Source of the DNA: Kutzneria kofuensis
GTDB lineage: Bacteria; Actinomycetota; Actinomycetes; Mycobacteriales; Pseudonocardiaceae
DNA: 64,000 bases
Direction: 5' to 3'
Assembly: GCF_014203355.1 (NCBI RefSeq)
Contig: NZ_JACHIR010000001.1
Coordinates: 2,482,038 to 2,546,037 of the forward strand
A model generated the notes under the pieces. That model was not told the DNA's origin, did not search any database, and saw only the letters and a program-made list of their open reading frames with translations. The translations under genes were made by a program, and so were the position numbers. This document shows positions 26,715-36,505 of the stretch, piece after piece. How positions within the stretch are numbered: the first letter of the stretch is position 1; every line of letters begins with the position of its first letter.

Positions 26715-28955
26715 ATGCCCGGCTCGGCCTTCACGCCCGGCTCCGAGTTCGGCGCCGAGCTGGAGCGTCTGCTCACCAGCCGCGGCATGTCCTGGCGGGT
26801 CCTGGCCGACAAGGTCGGCTACACGCCGAGCTGGCTGAGCAAGGTCAAGAACGGCACGCCGCCGTCGGCGGAGCTGGCCCGGCGCTGCGACCAGGTGCTG
26901 GACGCGGGCGGCCGCCTGATGGCGCTGGCCACCGAGTCGGTCCCGTCCCGCCCGGCGCAGCTGCCGGCGGCCGCCGCCCGGTTCGTCGGCCGCGAGCGGG
27001 AACTGGGCCTGCTGCACGAGGCCCTGGTGGACGACCGCCAGCTCGGCACGCCCGCGGTGATGGCGGTCGACGGCTCGCCCGGTGTCGGCAAGACCGCCTT
27101 GGCGCTGAAGCTGGCCCACGACGTGGCGATGCAGTTCGTCGACGGCCAGCTGTACGTCGACCTGCGCGGCTACTCCCCCGACGGCGGCCCGGCGCGGCCG
27201 ACCGACGTGCTCGGCGACTTCCTGGCCGCGCTCGGTGTCGCCACCGACTCCATGCCGGCCGACCAGGAGCAGCGGGCCAAGCTGTTCCGGTCCCTGGTCA
27301 ACCAGCGGCGGCTGCTGATCGTGTTGGACAACGCCGCCGACTCCGTCCAGGTCGAGCCACTACTGCCGGGTTCCGGCTACTGCGCGGTGATCGTCACCAG
27401 CCGGCGGCGGCTGTCCGGCATGGCCATGCGCACCAACGCCCGCCAGGTGACGCTGGGCCCGATGACCGGCGCGGAGTCGCAACTCCTGCTGCGCAACGTC
27501 ATCGGCGACGACCGCGTGGACGCCGAGCCGGCGGCGATCAGCGCGCTGGCCAAGCACTGCGCCCACCTGCCGCTGGCGCTGCGGATCGCCGCCGAGCGGG
27601 TGGCCACGCACCCGCATCACCCGGTGGACGAGCTGTTGGAGGAGCTGGACTCCGACGAGCACCGGCTGGACGGCCTGGCGACCGACGACTCGCTGGCGGT
27701 GCGGTCGGTGTTCTCCTGGTCGTACCGGGACCTGTCGAGCGAGTCGGCGCGCATGTTCCGGCTGCTCGGCGTGTTCCGGCGCGGCCAGATCAGCACGCCG
27801 GCGGCCGCCGCGCTGGCCGGCGTCTCACCGGTGCAGGGCCGCCGCCTGCTGGAGCGGCTGGCCAGCGTGCACCTGGTCGAGGGCGTCGAGCGCGACCGCT
27901 ACCGGATGCACGACCTGCTGCACGTCTACGCCGCCGAGCTCGTGCAGTCCGAGGAGACGGAGCAGTCCCGGCGCGAGGCCGCGATCCGGCTCACCGACTG
28001 GTATCTGCGCACCGCCGAGCGTGCGAACGAGGCGCTGGCGCCGTTTCGCGTGCACATGCTCGAAGTGCCGACTTCCGGGCCGAGCGTCACCCCGCTCGAC
28101 TTCCACACGCCGGTCGAGGCGCTGCGGTGGTGCGACGGGGAGGTCGCCAACCTGTTGCCGGTGATGGAGACCGCGCTGGCGTACGGGCTCGCCGGCACCG
28201 CATGGCGACTGTGCATCGCGTCCTGGGACTACTTCCGGCTGCGGATGCCGATGGGCGTCTGGGTCGCCACGCACGAGCTCGCCGCGCAGGCGGCGCGGGT
28301 CGAGGGCGACCGGTTCGCGGAGGCGTGGGTGCAGACGAACCTCGCCGTGGCCAAGCACCGGCTGCACGACTTCGACGCCGCGACCCGGCTGTACGAGGAG
28401 GCGCTGGCCACCAGGCGGGAGATCGGCGACCGGCACGGCGAGGCGTGGACGCTGGCGGGGCTCGGGCTGCTCGCGGCCGAGCAGCGCGATCCCGATGGGG
28501 CGGAGCGGCCGGCGCAGCAGGCGCTGGCGTTGTTCCGCGATCTTGGCGACCGGCACGGCGAAGTGACCACCATGGCCACTCTCGGCGAGGTCCGGCAGCT
28601 GCGCGGCGACAACCACGGCGCGCTCGTCACGTTGCACGAAGCGCTCTGGGTTGCGCAGGACAGTGACGACGCCTCGGATCAGGCGGAAACGCTGCTGAAG
28701 ATCGCCGGCGTGTACCTGGCCGACGGGCAGCCCGGCCGCGCGCTGGACAGCCTGGACCAGGCGCTGGTCGCGACCCGGGACGTGCGCAACCGCATGCTGG
28801 AGGCGGGCGTGTTGTTCCGGCGCGGCATCGTGCTGCGCGAACTGGATCGCACCGGCGAAGCGAAGGAGTCGCTGGCCGCCGCGCTCGCGCTGTACGAGGA
28901 GGTCGACGACCACCGCGCCGGCGACGTGCGGGCCGAACTGGACGCCCTCGGCTAA
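26715..28955 (+). CDS. HTH-NB-ARC-TPR transcriptional regulator
   Basis: 746 residues: an XRE-like helix-turn-helix (about 12-70), an NB-ARC ATPase with P-loop G-S-P-G-V-G-K-T-A (120-128) and Walker B L-L-I-V-L-D-N-A (200-207), a winged region (M-H-D-L-L-H-V-Y-A-A), and TPR repeats over the last 250 residues. It is built like AfsR-type regulators but lacks the SARP DNA-binding/BTAD head. Such STAND proteins switch on when a ligand or peptide is sensed. It lies 13 nt after the flavoprotein gene and may be co-transcribed. The target is unknown. Confidence 0.85.
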   Translation: MPGSAFTPGSEFGAELERLLTSRGMSWRVLADKVGYTPSWLSKVKNGTPPSAELARRCDQVLDAGGRLMALATESVPSRPAQLPAAAARFVGRERELGLLHEALVDDRQLGTPAVMAVDGSPGVGKTALALKLAHDVAMQFVDGQLYVDLRGYSPDGGPARPTDVLGDFLAALGVATDSMPADQEQRAKLFRSLVNQRRLLIVLDNAADSVQVEPLLPGSGYCAVIVTSRRRLSGMAMRTNARQVTLGPMTGAESQLLLRNVIGDDRVDAEPAAISALAKHCAHLPLALRIAAERVATHPHHPVDELLEELDSDEHRLDGLATDDSLAVRSVFSWSYRDLSSESARMFRLLGVFRRGQISTPAAAALAGVSPVQGRRLLERLASVHLVEGVERDRYRMHDLLHVYAAELVQSEETEQSRREAAIRLTDWYLRTAERANEALAPFRVHMLEVPTSGPSVTPLDFHTPVEALRWCDGEVANLLPVMETALAYGLAGTAWRLCIASWDYFRLRMPMGVWVATHELAAQAARVEGDRFAEAWVQTNLAVAKHRLHDFDAATRLYEEALATRREIGDRHGEAWTLAGLGLLAAEQRDPDGAERPAQQALALFRDLGDRHGEVTTMATLGEVRQLRGDNHGALVTLHEALWVAQDSDDASDQAETLLKIAGVYLADGQPGRALDSLDQALVATRDVRNRMLEAGVLFRRGIVLRELDRTGEAKESLAAALALYEEVDDHRAGDVRAELDALG

Positions 28956-29141
28956 CTGAGCACGACTCGACGGGTGACGCAGCCGACAGCAGCGGACCGA
29001 CGATCGGGTGTTTCCACTTTTGCTCAACTCGTCAACACTGTTGCGGCGCCGCCGCGTTCGCCATAGTTGAATGGCGGTGCCGTCGTCGACGGGCGGGTCC
29101 ACTGGGGGTGGCCCTGCCCGTCGGCGGTAAGGGACCGGCCG

Positions 29142-29819
29142 TCAATTCCCCCGGGGCAGGTCGAAGAACACCATCGGGTTGTCGCGGCCGGAGCGGATCG
29201 GCTCGTCCAGGCCGAGTTCCCGTTTCACGGCAAGCAAGGCCGCAAAGGTTTCCGGCGCCCGCCGGGCCGACGGCGTGAAGTAGTCGATCTTTCGTTCGGT
29301 CAGCCAACGAACCAACACCGCGCCCTCGCTGAACGGCATCGGCCGCCGGCCGTGGAACACGTCGTGCACGCTCACCGGCGTCCCGTTCAACCGGCTGAAC
29401 AACTCCGCGATGTACCACCGCGCGAAGCGCGCGCTGTGCGCCGCGTCCAGGAACAGGTAGTCGATGTCGGCCGGCAGTCGAGTTTCCCTCACATCGCCCT
29501 TGCTGAACGTCCACCGTTGCGCCGCAAGGTCTTCCGGTACCGACCGCAGCACGTGGTCCACGACGTCGTAGGAGAGCAACCGACCGAACCCGTTGTCCCG
29601 CAACGCACTCAGCAGCCACGTCGTGGACCAGCCGTGGAAGGTGCCGATCTCCACCACCGTCGCCGGCCGCAGCTCGCGCAGCCGGAGATAGGTCAGCTCG
29701 GCCTCGACGTCGTCGAGCTGCGCTCGGATTCCCGGCAGCCGGCGGCGCTGCTCGTCGCGCACGGCGGCGAGGTCGTCGGCGTACTTGCGGTACAGGTCGC
29801 AGGCGGCGGTGAGGTCCAC
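29142..29819 (-). CDS. Class I SAM-dependent methyltransferase (Methyltransf_24-like)
   Basis: 225 residues. Motif I is V-V-E-I-G-T-F-H-G-W-S-T near residue 53, and D-Y-L-F-L-D-A-A-H-S (about 120) resembles the Methyltransf_24/cephalosporin-hydroxylase group. A late H-D-V-F-H-G-R may contribute to metal or substrate binding. GTG 29819 is the first plausible start after a stop-free extension of shadow sequence. It is 25 nt downstream of secA2 on the same strand and may be co-transcribed. Substrate unknown. Confidence 0.75.
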   Translation of the reverse strand: MDLTAACDLYRKYADDLAAVRDEQRRRLPGIRAQLDDVEAELTYLRLRELRPATVVEIGTFHGWSTTWLLSALRDNGFGRLLSYDVVDHVLRSVPEDLAAQRWTFSKGDVRETRLPADIDYLFLDAAHSARFARWYIAELFSRLNGTPVSVHDVFHGRRPMPFSEGAVLVRWLTERKIDYFTPSARRAPETFAALLAVKRELGLDEPIRSGRDNPMVFFDLPRGN

Positions 29820-29844
29820 CCCGGAACGGTATCGCCCCGAGACG

Positions 29845-32187
29845 CTACCGCCTCGGGCCCTTGCCCAGGACCCGGCCCAGGCCGCGGACACTGCGCTCCA
29901 AGTCCGAACCGAACGGGTTCTCGTGCACCAGGTACGTCCAGGTCGCGGTCGGCCGGGCCAGGCCCTCACCGGCCAGGTCAACGCCGTCCTCGGTGATCTT
30001 GGCCGTCTCGAAGGTCTCGACGGTCTTCTCCCACGCGGTGCGGAACAGCGCCTTGAACGCCGGGATCGCCGCCCGGTGGAACTCCGCGATCGGGCTCTCC
30101 CGGGACAGCGCCCACAGGTGGATGCCCTCGCGCAGGTCGGCCAGCATGGCCAGGTGCTCGGCCCAGCCGCGGTCCAGGTGCAGCAGCGCGATCTGGCGGG
30201 CCACGTCGACCAGGACCTCCTCGCCGACCTTGTCCAGCACCTCCCGGTACCGGTCCGGGCTGTCCTTCTGCAGCTCCCGGGCGGCCAGGTCGGTGCGCAG
30301 CAGCTGGTCGCGGCGCTCGCCGAGGATCTTGCGGTGCTGGGCGGAGAGCTGGTTGTACCGCCAGGTGTTGGCGTGCATCTCCAGGTTCTCCGCCTCGGCC
30401 ACGCGCTGGGCGTGGGCGATGGTGTGCGGGGCGAGCTTGTCGGTGACCAGGCCGCCCTCTTCGATCTTGGACGGGCCGGGCTGGTCGGCCGCGAACTGGA
30501 CGACGATGTCGTCGCCGAAGCTGGAGAAGAACACCGACCGCCCCGGGTCGCCCTGCCGGCCGGCGCGGCCGCGCAGCTGGTCGTCCAGGCGGGAGCTGTG
30601 GTGCCGGCCGGTGCCGATCACGTACAAGCCGCCCAGCTCGGCGACCCGCTCGTGGTCGGCGCCGTCCGCGCCGCCGAGCCGGATGTCGGTGCCGCGGCCG
30701 GCCATCTGGGTCGAGACCGTCACCGTGCCGTACTGGCCGGCCTCGGCGACGATCGCCGCCTCCTCGGCGTCGTTCTTCGCGTTCAGCACGACGCAGGGCA
30801 CGTCGACCTCGGCCAGCCGCGCCGCGAGCGCCTCCGACTCGGCCACGTCCTGCGTGCCGATCAGCACCGGGCGGCCGGTCTTGTGCGCCTCCACGATCTC
30901 CTCGACGATCGCCGCGTTCTTGTTCACGACCGTGTCGTAGATGCGGTCCGGCTCGTCGACGCGGACGCACGGCACGTTCGGCGGCACCTCCGCCACCTGC
31001 AGGTCGTAGAAGGTGCGCAGCTGGTCGGCCGCCGCGAGGGCGGTGCCGGTCATGCCGCAGACCTTGGGGTAGCGCTTGAGCAGGGCCTGGACCGTGATCG
31101 TGTCCAGCACCTCGCCGGTCTCGCTGGCGGCCAGGGCCTCCTTGGCCTCCACCGCCGCCTGCAGGCCGTCCGGCCAGCGCTGCAGCCGGGCCACCCGGCC
31201 GCGGGAGGGGTTGATCAGCTGGACCTTGCCGTCGCGGACGATGTAGTCGACGTCGCGGCGGAGCAGCACCTCCGCGTGCAGGGCCACGTTCACCGCCGGC
31301 AGCGTCGTGCCCACGTGCTCGGCCGAGTACAGGTCGATGCCGCCCAGCGCGCGTTCCACCGCCTCCGCGCCCGCGCCGGTCAGGTAGACGTTGCGCTGCT
31401 CGTCGTCGATCTCGTAGTGCATGCCCGCGCGGAGCAGGCGGACCACGTCCGGCAGCTCGCGGTCCGGCTCACCGGCCGCCGCCGCGCCCGCCAGCACCAG
31501 CGGCACCCGGGCCTCGTCCACCAGCACCGAGTCCGCCTCGTCCACCAGGGCCACGCCCGGCTCCGGCGACACCAGGTCCTCGACCCTGGTCGCCGTGTGG
31601 TCGCGCAGCTCGTCGAAGCCGATCTCGCTCACCGACGCGTACGTCACGTCGGCCGCGTACGCCTCGCGGCGGCGGTCCGGGTCGCAGGCGCCGCTGATCC
31701 AGCTCACCGTGACGCCCAGCAGCTCGTAGAGCGGGCCCATCCACTCCGCGTCGCGGCGGGCCAGGTAGTCGTTGACGGAGACGACGTGCACCGGCCAGCC
31801 GTGCAGCGCGTAGCCGGCCGCCGTGATCGCGCCCGCCAGCGTCTTGCCCTCACCCGTGGCCAGCTCCACCACGCGGCCCTTGAGCATCCAGCCCGACGTC
31901 AGCAGCTGGACGTCGAACGGCCGCTCCTTCAGGGTGCGGCGGGCCGCCTCCCGGCCCAGGGCCAGCAGCTGCGCGAGGTCCTTGTCGTCGTAGTCGCTGC
32001 GGTCGTCCTTGCGCAGCTTCCCCGCCGCCTCCGTCAGCTGCTCGTCCGTCAGCTCCCGGAGCTCGTCCTCGCGCGCGCCAGCCGCGGCCACCACCGCGTG
32101 CAGCTTGCTCGTCTCGCGAGCCACCGCACGGCCCTGTAGCAGCCGCCAGAACCCGGTCGTCAGGCGCTTCTTGCGCTCCCCCGCCAC
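29845..32187 (-). CDS. secA2: Accessory preprotein translocase ATPase SecA2
   Basis: 780 residues, shorter than housekeeping SecA (about 900-950) and lacking the C-terminal zinc-binding linker, as in actinobacterial SecA2. Walker A is A-T-G-E-G-K-T-L (about 108-115), the DEAD-box equivalent is [12 protein letters not shown], and the second helicase domain has M-A-G-R-G-T-D-I. It drives export of a subset of proteins through SecYEG. Start ATG 32187 with GGGGGAG upstream. Its partner genes are not in the window. Confidence 0.92.
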   Translation of the reverse strand: MAGERKKRLTTGFWRLLQGRAVARETSKLHAVVAAAGAREDELRELTDEQLTEAAGKLRKDDRSDYDDKDLAQLLALGREAARRTLKERPFDVQLLTSGWMLKGRVVELATGEGKTLAGAITAAGYALHGWPVHVVSVNDYLARRDAEWMGPLYELLGVTVSWISGACDPDRRREAYAADVTYASVSEIGFDELRDHTATRVEDLVSPEPGVALVDEADSVLVDEARVPLVLAGAAAAGEPDRELPDVVRLLRAGMHYEIDDEQRNVYLTGAGAEAVERALGGIDLYSAEHVGTTLPAVNVALHAEVLLRRDVDYIVRDGKVQLINPSRGRVARLQRWPDGLQAAVEAKEALAASETGEVLDTITVQALLKRYPKVCGMTGTALAAADQLRTFYDLQVAEVPPNVPCVRVDEPDRIYDTVVNKNAAIVEEIVEAHKTGRPVLIGTQDVAESEALAARLAEVDVPCVVLNAKNDAEEAAIVAEAGQYGTVTVSTQMAGRGTDIRLGGADGADHERVAELGGLYVIGTGRHHSSRLDDQLRGRAGRQGDPGRSVFFSSFGDDIVVQFAADQPGPSKIEEGGLVTDKLAPHTIAHAQRVAEAENLEMHANTWRYNQLSAQHRKILGERRDQLLRTDLAARELQKDSPDRYREVLDKVGEEVLVDVARQIALLHLDRGWAEHLAMLADLREGIHLWALSRESPIAEFHRAAIPAFKALFRTAWEKTVETFETAKITEDGVDLAGEGLARPTATWTYLVHENPFGSDLERSVRGLGRVLGKGPRR

Positions 32188-32276
32188 AGCACCTGTTTAC
32201 CACCCCGACACACCACCTCGCGCCCGTCGACCGTCCGAAGATCGCCCGGTCGAGGCCGATAAGTCCCCTTTGTCGG

Positions 32277-32606
32277 CTAAGCGGTGTCCGCCAGGGGCCC
32301 GTCCGACAGCAGATCCCGGAGGTGCGCGGCCGTCTCACGGACCTCCCGCTCCCAGACACGCCGCCGATCGTCCCCCTGCTCGGCCGCGTCCAGCTGGGCA
32401 AGTACCCAGCTCCGGATCAGCGCCGTCGGCTGCACCCCCCGCTCGGCCGCCACTCGCCGCAACTGCTCGATCCGATCCGCCGGGATCCGCACGCTGTACA
32501 CCGCGCTCGGGTTCTTCGGCGGCACCTCGTGCCGCACCCACTCCACGTCAACATCCCGCGCCGCCTCGGCGTCGAGTGCCGCCTCCGTCAACCTGTCGTC
32601 TGCCAT
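32277..32606 (-). CDS. Ribbon-helix-helix (CopG-like) antitoxin
   Basis: 109 residues. The centre S-V-R-I-P-A-D-R-I-E-Q-L-R-R-V-A-A-E-R-G, followed by P-T-A-L-I-R-S-W, is a typical RHH DNA-binding fold; the remainder is charged and helical, suited to toxin binding. ATG 32606 lies 3 nt after the stop of the upstream toxin-like ORF, with GAGAGGGTG as ribosome site. The toxin-first order matches BrnTA-type modules. If the toxin is dead, this antitoxin may persist as an autoregulator. Confidence 0.75.
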   Translation of the reverse strand: MADDRLTEAALDAEAARDVDVEWVRHEVPPKNPSAVYSVRIPADRIEQLRRVAAERGVQPTALIRSWVLAQLDAAEQGDDRRRVWEREVRETAAHLRDLLSDGPLADTA

Positions 32607-32609
32607 CAG

Positions 32610-32958
32610 TCACACCCTCTCGCCGTAGATCGCACGCGTCCGACGGTCGGCCGGCCACGCGGTGGCGATCCGCCAGACCCCGCTCGGCGGATGGTCCTCC
32701 GGCAACACCACCACGATCAGCACTCGGCCCATGTCACGCGAGCGGCCCACGATCCGGATCGCCTCCCTCGTTCGCGATCCGGCGATCGCGCGCTACCAGC
32801 CGGCGTGGGTCGAGCGCCGCTTGGACAGCATGTTCGGGCGCGATGTCGACCGCGCCCGGATACCGCAGCGAGCGCCGCAGGTGTGTCGGGTCGGGCACGT
32901 ACACGACATCGATCGGTAGGCGCTCGAGCGGCACACCGTCGTAGAGATCGTCACTCAC
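32610..32958 (-). pseudogene. Toxin-like gene (BrnT/DUF4258-like) with a frameshift
   Basis: The frame from GTG 32958 encodes a toxin-like N-terminus up to A-L-D-P-R-R-L-V-A-R-D, then drifts into nonsense and stops at 32734. The expected C-terminal half (A-I-R-I-V-G-R-S ... V-W-R-I-A-T-A-W-P-A-D-R-R-T-R) continues in another frame down to the stop at 32610. Removing one base near 32785-32800 would join the halves into about 115 residues. Either the toxin is inactivated, the shift is programmed, or there is a sequencing error. Family assignment rests on architecture and pairing with the RHH antitoxin. Confidence 0.6.
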
Positions 32959-32966
32959 GACAGCAC

Positions 32967-32983
32967 GTAATACACGGTATTAC
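32967..32983. promoter_or_regulatory. Probable toxin-antitoxin operator (GTAATAC-ACG-GTATTAC)
   Basis: Perfect 7-3-7 inverted repeat just upstream of the toxin start at 32958, overlapping a likely -10 (TATTAC on the minus strand). RHH antitoxins normally bind such palindromes to autoregulate. A second, 6-6-6 dyad (CGAGTG/CACTCG) lies at 33021-33038. Confidence 0.65.
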
Positions 32984-33109
32984 ACCGGCCGATCGCGCGC
33001 ATCCCCGAGAACAAGCCAATCGAGTGCAATTACACTCGGCGACAGCAGAAGGCCCATTACTCGCAAGAAACACGAGGAACGGGCCCAGTCCAACTACCGT
33101 GCGTGACAG

Positions 33110-34390
33110 TCAGGCCGACCGCTCGGCGCGTTCCCGCCGCTGCGAGTCGCGGGCCTGCTCCGGCAGCCGGGGGTGGTCGGCGAGCCGGGTGAGGCGGCGG
33201 GACTCGGTGATGGCCTCCCGGTAGACGTCCTCGAACGTCGCCAGGGTGGTGTTCATGCCGTGGGTGCCGATGATGGCCAGGCTCTCCTTGCCCATGCGCT
33301 CCCGCTCGGCGTCGTCGGAGAACAGCTGGGTGAGGCGGGCGGCCAGGGTGGGGACGTTGCCGGGCGGGAAGAGCCAGCCGTTGCGGCCGGGGCGGGCCAG
33401 GTGGGGCAGGGCCATCGCGTCGGCGGCGACGACGGGCTTGCCGGCGGCCATGGCCTCCATGGTGGCGATGCTCTGCAGCTCGGCGATGCCGGGCATGCAG
33501 AAGGCGTCGCTGGCGGCGTAGGCGTCGAGCAGGTCCTCGTCGGAGATGAAGCCACGGAACCGCACCCGGTCGGCGATGCCGAGCTGGCCGGCGAGCTGCT
33601 CAAGGGCCTCGCGCTTGCTGCCGTCGCCGACGATCTCGGCCCGCACCTTGAGCTCGGCCGGGATCAGCGGCAGAGCCCGGATGAGCTCGTGGACGCGCTT
33701 CTCCTCGTCGAGCCGGCCGACGAAGAGCACGGTGCGGTGGTCGGGGTCGGGCGACACCGGCCGGTTCTGGTAGCGGTCCAGGTCGATGCCGCACGAGATG
33801 GCGCGCGCCTGCAGGGTGAGCCCGTTGTCCATGAGCAGCTGCACGGCCCGCGGCGTCGGGGCGGTGACCACGTCGGCCTTGGCGAACTCCCGGGTCACGT
33901 CCCACCAGGCCAGCTTGGACACGGCGTTGCGCAGCCAGCCCGGCACGCCCACGTGCCCCAGGATGTTCTCCGGCATGAAGTGGTTGGTGATGACCAGCGG
34001 GATGTTGTCCCGGCCGGCCATCCAGATCAGCGCCCGGGTCAGCAGGAAGTGCGACTGGGTGTGGATGACGTCCGGCTTGATCTCGGCCAGCAGCGGCTCC
34101 ATCGCCTTGCGCGACTGCCACGGCCAGGCCAGCCGGAACGACGGGTGGAACGGCGTCCGGTACGCCCGCAGCCGGTGCACCGTGACCCCGTCGACGACGT
34201 CCACGGACGGCCGCCCGGTGGGCGAGGGGCACATCACGTGCACCTCGTGGCCACGGGAGGCCAGCCCGGCGGCGAGCGTCTGGGTGAACCGAGCCGCCCC
34301 GTTGACGTCCGGCGGGAAGGTCTCGGCGCCGATCACGATGCGCAGTCCGGAGGCCGCCTCGTGCCGATCGGGCACCTGGGACCAGGTCAT
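33110..34390 (-). CDS. Glycosyltransferase family 4 (PimB-like)
   Basis: 426 residues. N-terminal acceptor domain with F-P-P-D-V-N-G-A-A-R-F-T-Q-T-L and G-H-E-V-H-V-M-C; C-terminal donor domain with V-L-F-V-G-R-L-D-E-E-K-R-V, E-I-V-G-D-G and the E-x7-E-type site S-I-A-T-M-E-A-M-A-A-G-K-P-V-V. The overall pattern resembles mycobacterial mannosyltransferases acting on phosphatidylinositol mannosides or related glycolipids. ATG 34390 overlaps the upstream DMT gene by 4 nt. The precise acceptor is uncertain. Confidence 0.85.
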   Translation of the reverse strand: MTWSQVPDRHEAASGLRIVIGAETFPPDVNGAARFTQTLAAGLASRGHEVHVMCPSPTGRPSVDVVDGVTVHRLRAYRTPFHPSFRLAWPWQSRKAMEPLLAEIKPDVIHTQSHFLLTRALIWMAGRDNIPLVITNHFMPENILGHVGVPGWLRNAVSKLAWWDVTREFAKADVVTAPTPRAVQLLMDNGLTLQARAISCGIDLDRYQNRPVSPDPDHRTVLFVGRLDEEKRVHELIRALPLIPAELKVRAEIVGDGSKREALEQLAGQLGIADRVRFRGFISDEDLLDAYAASDAFCMPGIAELQSIATMEAMAAGKPVVAADAMALPHLARPGRNGWLFPPGNVPTLAARLTQLFSDDAERERMGKESLAIIGTHGMNTTLATFEDVYREAITESRRLTRLADHPRLPEQARDSQRRERAERSA

Positions 34391-35328
34391 TTCGTACTCC
34401 CGTCGTAGTGCTGGGTCATCCCGGGCGCGACAAGCTGCCGGTCGCCGTCGACGACTGTATTAGCTGGTGGTGTTGACGCAGGCCGACGCAGCGTGAGCAC
34501 GACCACGCCCGCGGCGGCGACCACGGCGCAGAGCAGGGCGGCTGCGGCCACAGACGGCGGTGTGTCGGTGGCCTCACCGAGCAGCACGACGCCCAGCCCG
34601 ACGGCGACCAGCGGGTCGATCACGGTCAGGCAGCCGATGACGACCTCGGGCGGCCCGCTGGCGTAGGCGTGCTGGACGAGCCAGCCGCCGACCAGGATGC
34701 CGACCGCGATGCCGGTGACCTCGGGCAGCGGGAACACGCCGCCCTCGGTGAGCTGCTTGCCCAAATCGAGTTGTTGCAGCAAAGCCCGCATCAGCAGGGA
34801 CACGTAGCCGAAGCAGACGCCGGACGCGGTGGCGAAGCCGAGGCACCGGGTGGCGCCGGTGTTGAGCGCGGCGATCGCGGTCAGCCCGCCGACCACGCCG
34901 ATGACCAGCACGGTCGCCCGCAGCTCGACGTCCGGCGCGACGACTGTGGCCTTCGCCTCGGTCGCGGCCAGCAGCACGAACGCGATGGTGCCGACGGTGC
35001 TGGCCGCGACGGCGCCGACGGCGACCCGGTCCAGTCGGATGCTCTCGATGCGCACGGACATCACGGTGGTGAGTGCGAGGGCGAGGATGCCGATCGGCTG
35101 CACGACGGACAGCGGCGCCAGTCCGAGCGCGGTGGCGTGCAGCGCGGCCCCGGCTCCGGCGACCCCGATGCCGGCCAGCCACAGCGGCTGCCGGGCCAGC
35201 CGCAGCAGCGCCGCGAGCCGTAGCCCGCGGTCGTCGGCGCACTCGTTCAGGCCGCCGTGCTGCAGCCTCGCCGAGACGGCGTTGCAGCAGGCCCCGAGCA
35301 CGGCCAGGGTGATCGCGAGCGGGATCAT
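34387..35328 (-). CDS. DMT-superfamily membrane transporter (EamA/DUF6-like)
   Basis: 313 residues with about ten membrane helices arranged as two five-helix halves, typical of drug/metabolite transporters. P-L-S-V-V-Q-P-I-G-I-L-A-L near residue 75 and P-L-V-A-V-G-L-G-V-V-L-L-G-E in the second half are the recurring end-of-helix motifs. ATG 35328 overlaps the DUF998 stop and its own stop overlaps the GT4, so three membrane/glycan genes are translationally coupled. It could supply a precursor to, or export a product of, the glycosyltransferase. Confidence 0.8.
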   Translation of the reverse strand: MIPLAITLAVLGACCNAVSARLQHGGLNECADDRGLRLAALLRLARQPLWLAGIGVAGAGAALHATALGLAPLSVVQPIGILALALTTVMSVRIESIRLDRVAVGAVAASTVGTIAFVLLAATEAKATVVAPDVELRATVLVIGVVGGLTAIAALNTGATRCLGFATASGVCFGYVSLLMRALLQQLDLGKQLTEGGVFPLPEVTGIAVGILVGGWLVQHAYASGPPEVVIGCLTVIDPLVAVGLGVVLLGEATDTPPSVAAAALLCAVVAAAGVVVLTLRRPASTPPANTVVDGDRQLVAPGMTQHYDGSTK

Positions 35329-36080
35329 CGAGCACCGCCCTCGACCAGGCCGGCCTCCCGGCGGCGCTGCGCCGCCGGCCCCGCGCCCCGCCACAACGCC
35401 GCGCCCAACACGAACAGCAACGCCATGTCGATACCGAACAGTATACGCTCGGCGAGTCCGAGGTAATTCCTGACGAATCCGAGGAACGGCAGCATGTCGG
35501 GTTCGTTGATGGCCAGCTGAATGAGCGCGAACGTGCCGAGCACGATTGTGCTGGCCATGGCCAGGCGCAGCACGACCGGCGCGAACCGCTCCCACCCCCG
35601 GGTCAGCTGACACCGCCTGGCCAGCAGGAATCCGGCGGCGGACAGGCACGGGAAGAAGAAGATCGCGGCCCACCGGTGCACCGCGCCGGAAATGGACTGG
35701 ATTCCGTCCGTCGGATCCGTCGGAAAGACGAGAGCGACCGCGAGACCCAGGCACCAGATCGAGACGAGCACCGTGAGCACGGTTCCCCGAATGATTCCGG
35801 CGCTGGCCAGTCCGACCATCAGTGCAATCGAACCGATGGTCAGCGCCACCAGGCTCGTGTCGAAATACCGGGCCCCCTGCTTGGCGAAAACATAGTCACT
35901 GATCGTGTGCTTGATCGGATTGAGCTGGCCGCTGGACTCCAGGTGCAGGTACACCATCGGCAGCAGCGCGGCGACAAAGCTGACGATCGCGAGCAGCGCC
36001 CACGTTCGCCCCCCGTCCCTGGTTCGGCCCCCAGCCGCACGGTCGCTCACGGCGTCGATTCTCACCTCATCCGCACACAC
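35325..36080 (-). CDS. DUF998 family membrane protein
   Basis: About 251 residues with six hydrophobic segments. The features L-N-P-I-K-H-T-I-S-D-Y-V after the first helix and H-R-W-A-A-I-F-F-F-P near the middle are typical of DUF998 proteins, whose function is not established. Both GTG 36080 and GTG 36065 are possible starts; neither has a strong ribosome site. It heads a three-gene operon with a DMT transporter and a GT4. Confidence 0.75.
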   Translation of the reverse strand: MCADEVRIDAVSDRAAGGRTRDGGRTWALLAIVSFVAALLPMVYLHLESSGQLNPIKHTISDYVFAKQGARYFDTSLVALTIGSIALMVGLASAGIIRGTVLTVLVSIWCLGLAVALVFPTDPTDGIQSISGAVHRWAAIFFFPCLSAAGFLLARRCQLTRGWERFAPVVLRLAMASTIVLGTFALIQLAINEPDMLPFLGFVRNYLGLAERILFGIDMALLFVLGAALWRGAGPAAQRRREAGLVEGGAR

Positions 36081-36271
36081 GGGTCCATGGGGGACACCCC
36101 TGGTTCGGAGGTGGGGAAAACCCCCGAACCGCCGGGGTCGAACTCCACCCGGCGCAGGTGACGGGCCACTCGACTCGGTGAGGAGTTGGTGAATCCCCGG
36201 TCAGCGGCACCGTACTGCCCGACCGACAGCACCCCGACAGGATCGACAGCGTGGCGACCCACACTATCGAG

Positions 36272-36287
36272 TGTGATGCGTATCACA
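36272..36287. promoter_or_regulatory. CRP/GlxR-type binding site
   Basis: TGTGATGCGTATCACA matches the TGTGA-N6-TCACA consensus on both half-sites. It lies about 190 nt upstream of the DUF998 operon and overlaps a weak minus-strand promoter, so it could repress that operon in response to cAMP. Confidence 0.55.
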
Positions 36288-36464
36288 TTCAATTAAGGTC
36301 ACGATCAGGTTTCGAAAGGAAAGTTGATCTTCACGTATCTCAGCGTTCTCTCAGCTAATCGCTTATCGCTTTCCTGTCGTGTTCACCGAACCCCTTGCGG
36401 TTGTTGCCCGCCGGTTTACGCCGCGTTCACTGCGCTCGCCCCGGGCGAAAATAGACGTAAAACG

Positions 36465-36505
36465 GCGAACGCCCCGCCCGACTGGCTGTCGGGTGGGGCG
36501 TTCGC
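36465..36505. terminator. Hairpin terminator after the DUF1996 gene
   Basis: 17-bp GC-rich stem (arms 36465-36481 and 36489-36505, one G-U pair) with a 7-nt loop, 58 nt after the stop of the minus-strand DUF1996 gene. Confidence 0.8.

Noticed and set aside
36062-36292. 76-codon minus-strand ORF upstream of DUF998
   Set aside because: No ribosome site, no recognisable motif, and it overlaps the DUF998 start and CRP-like site region.
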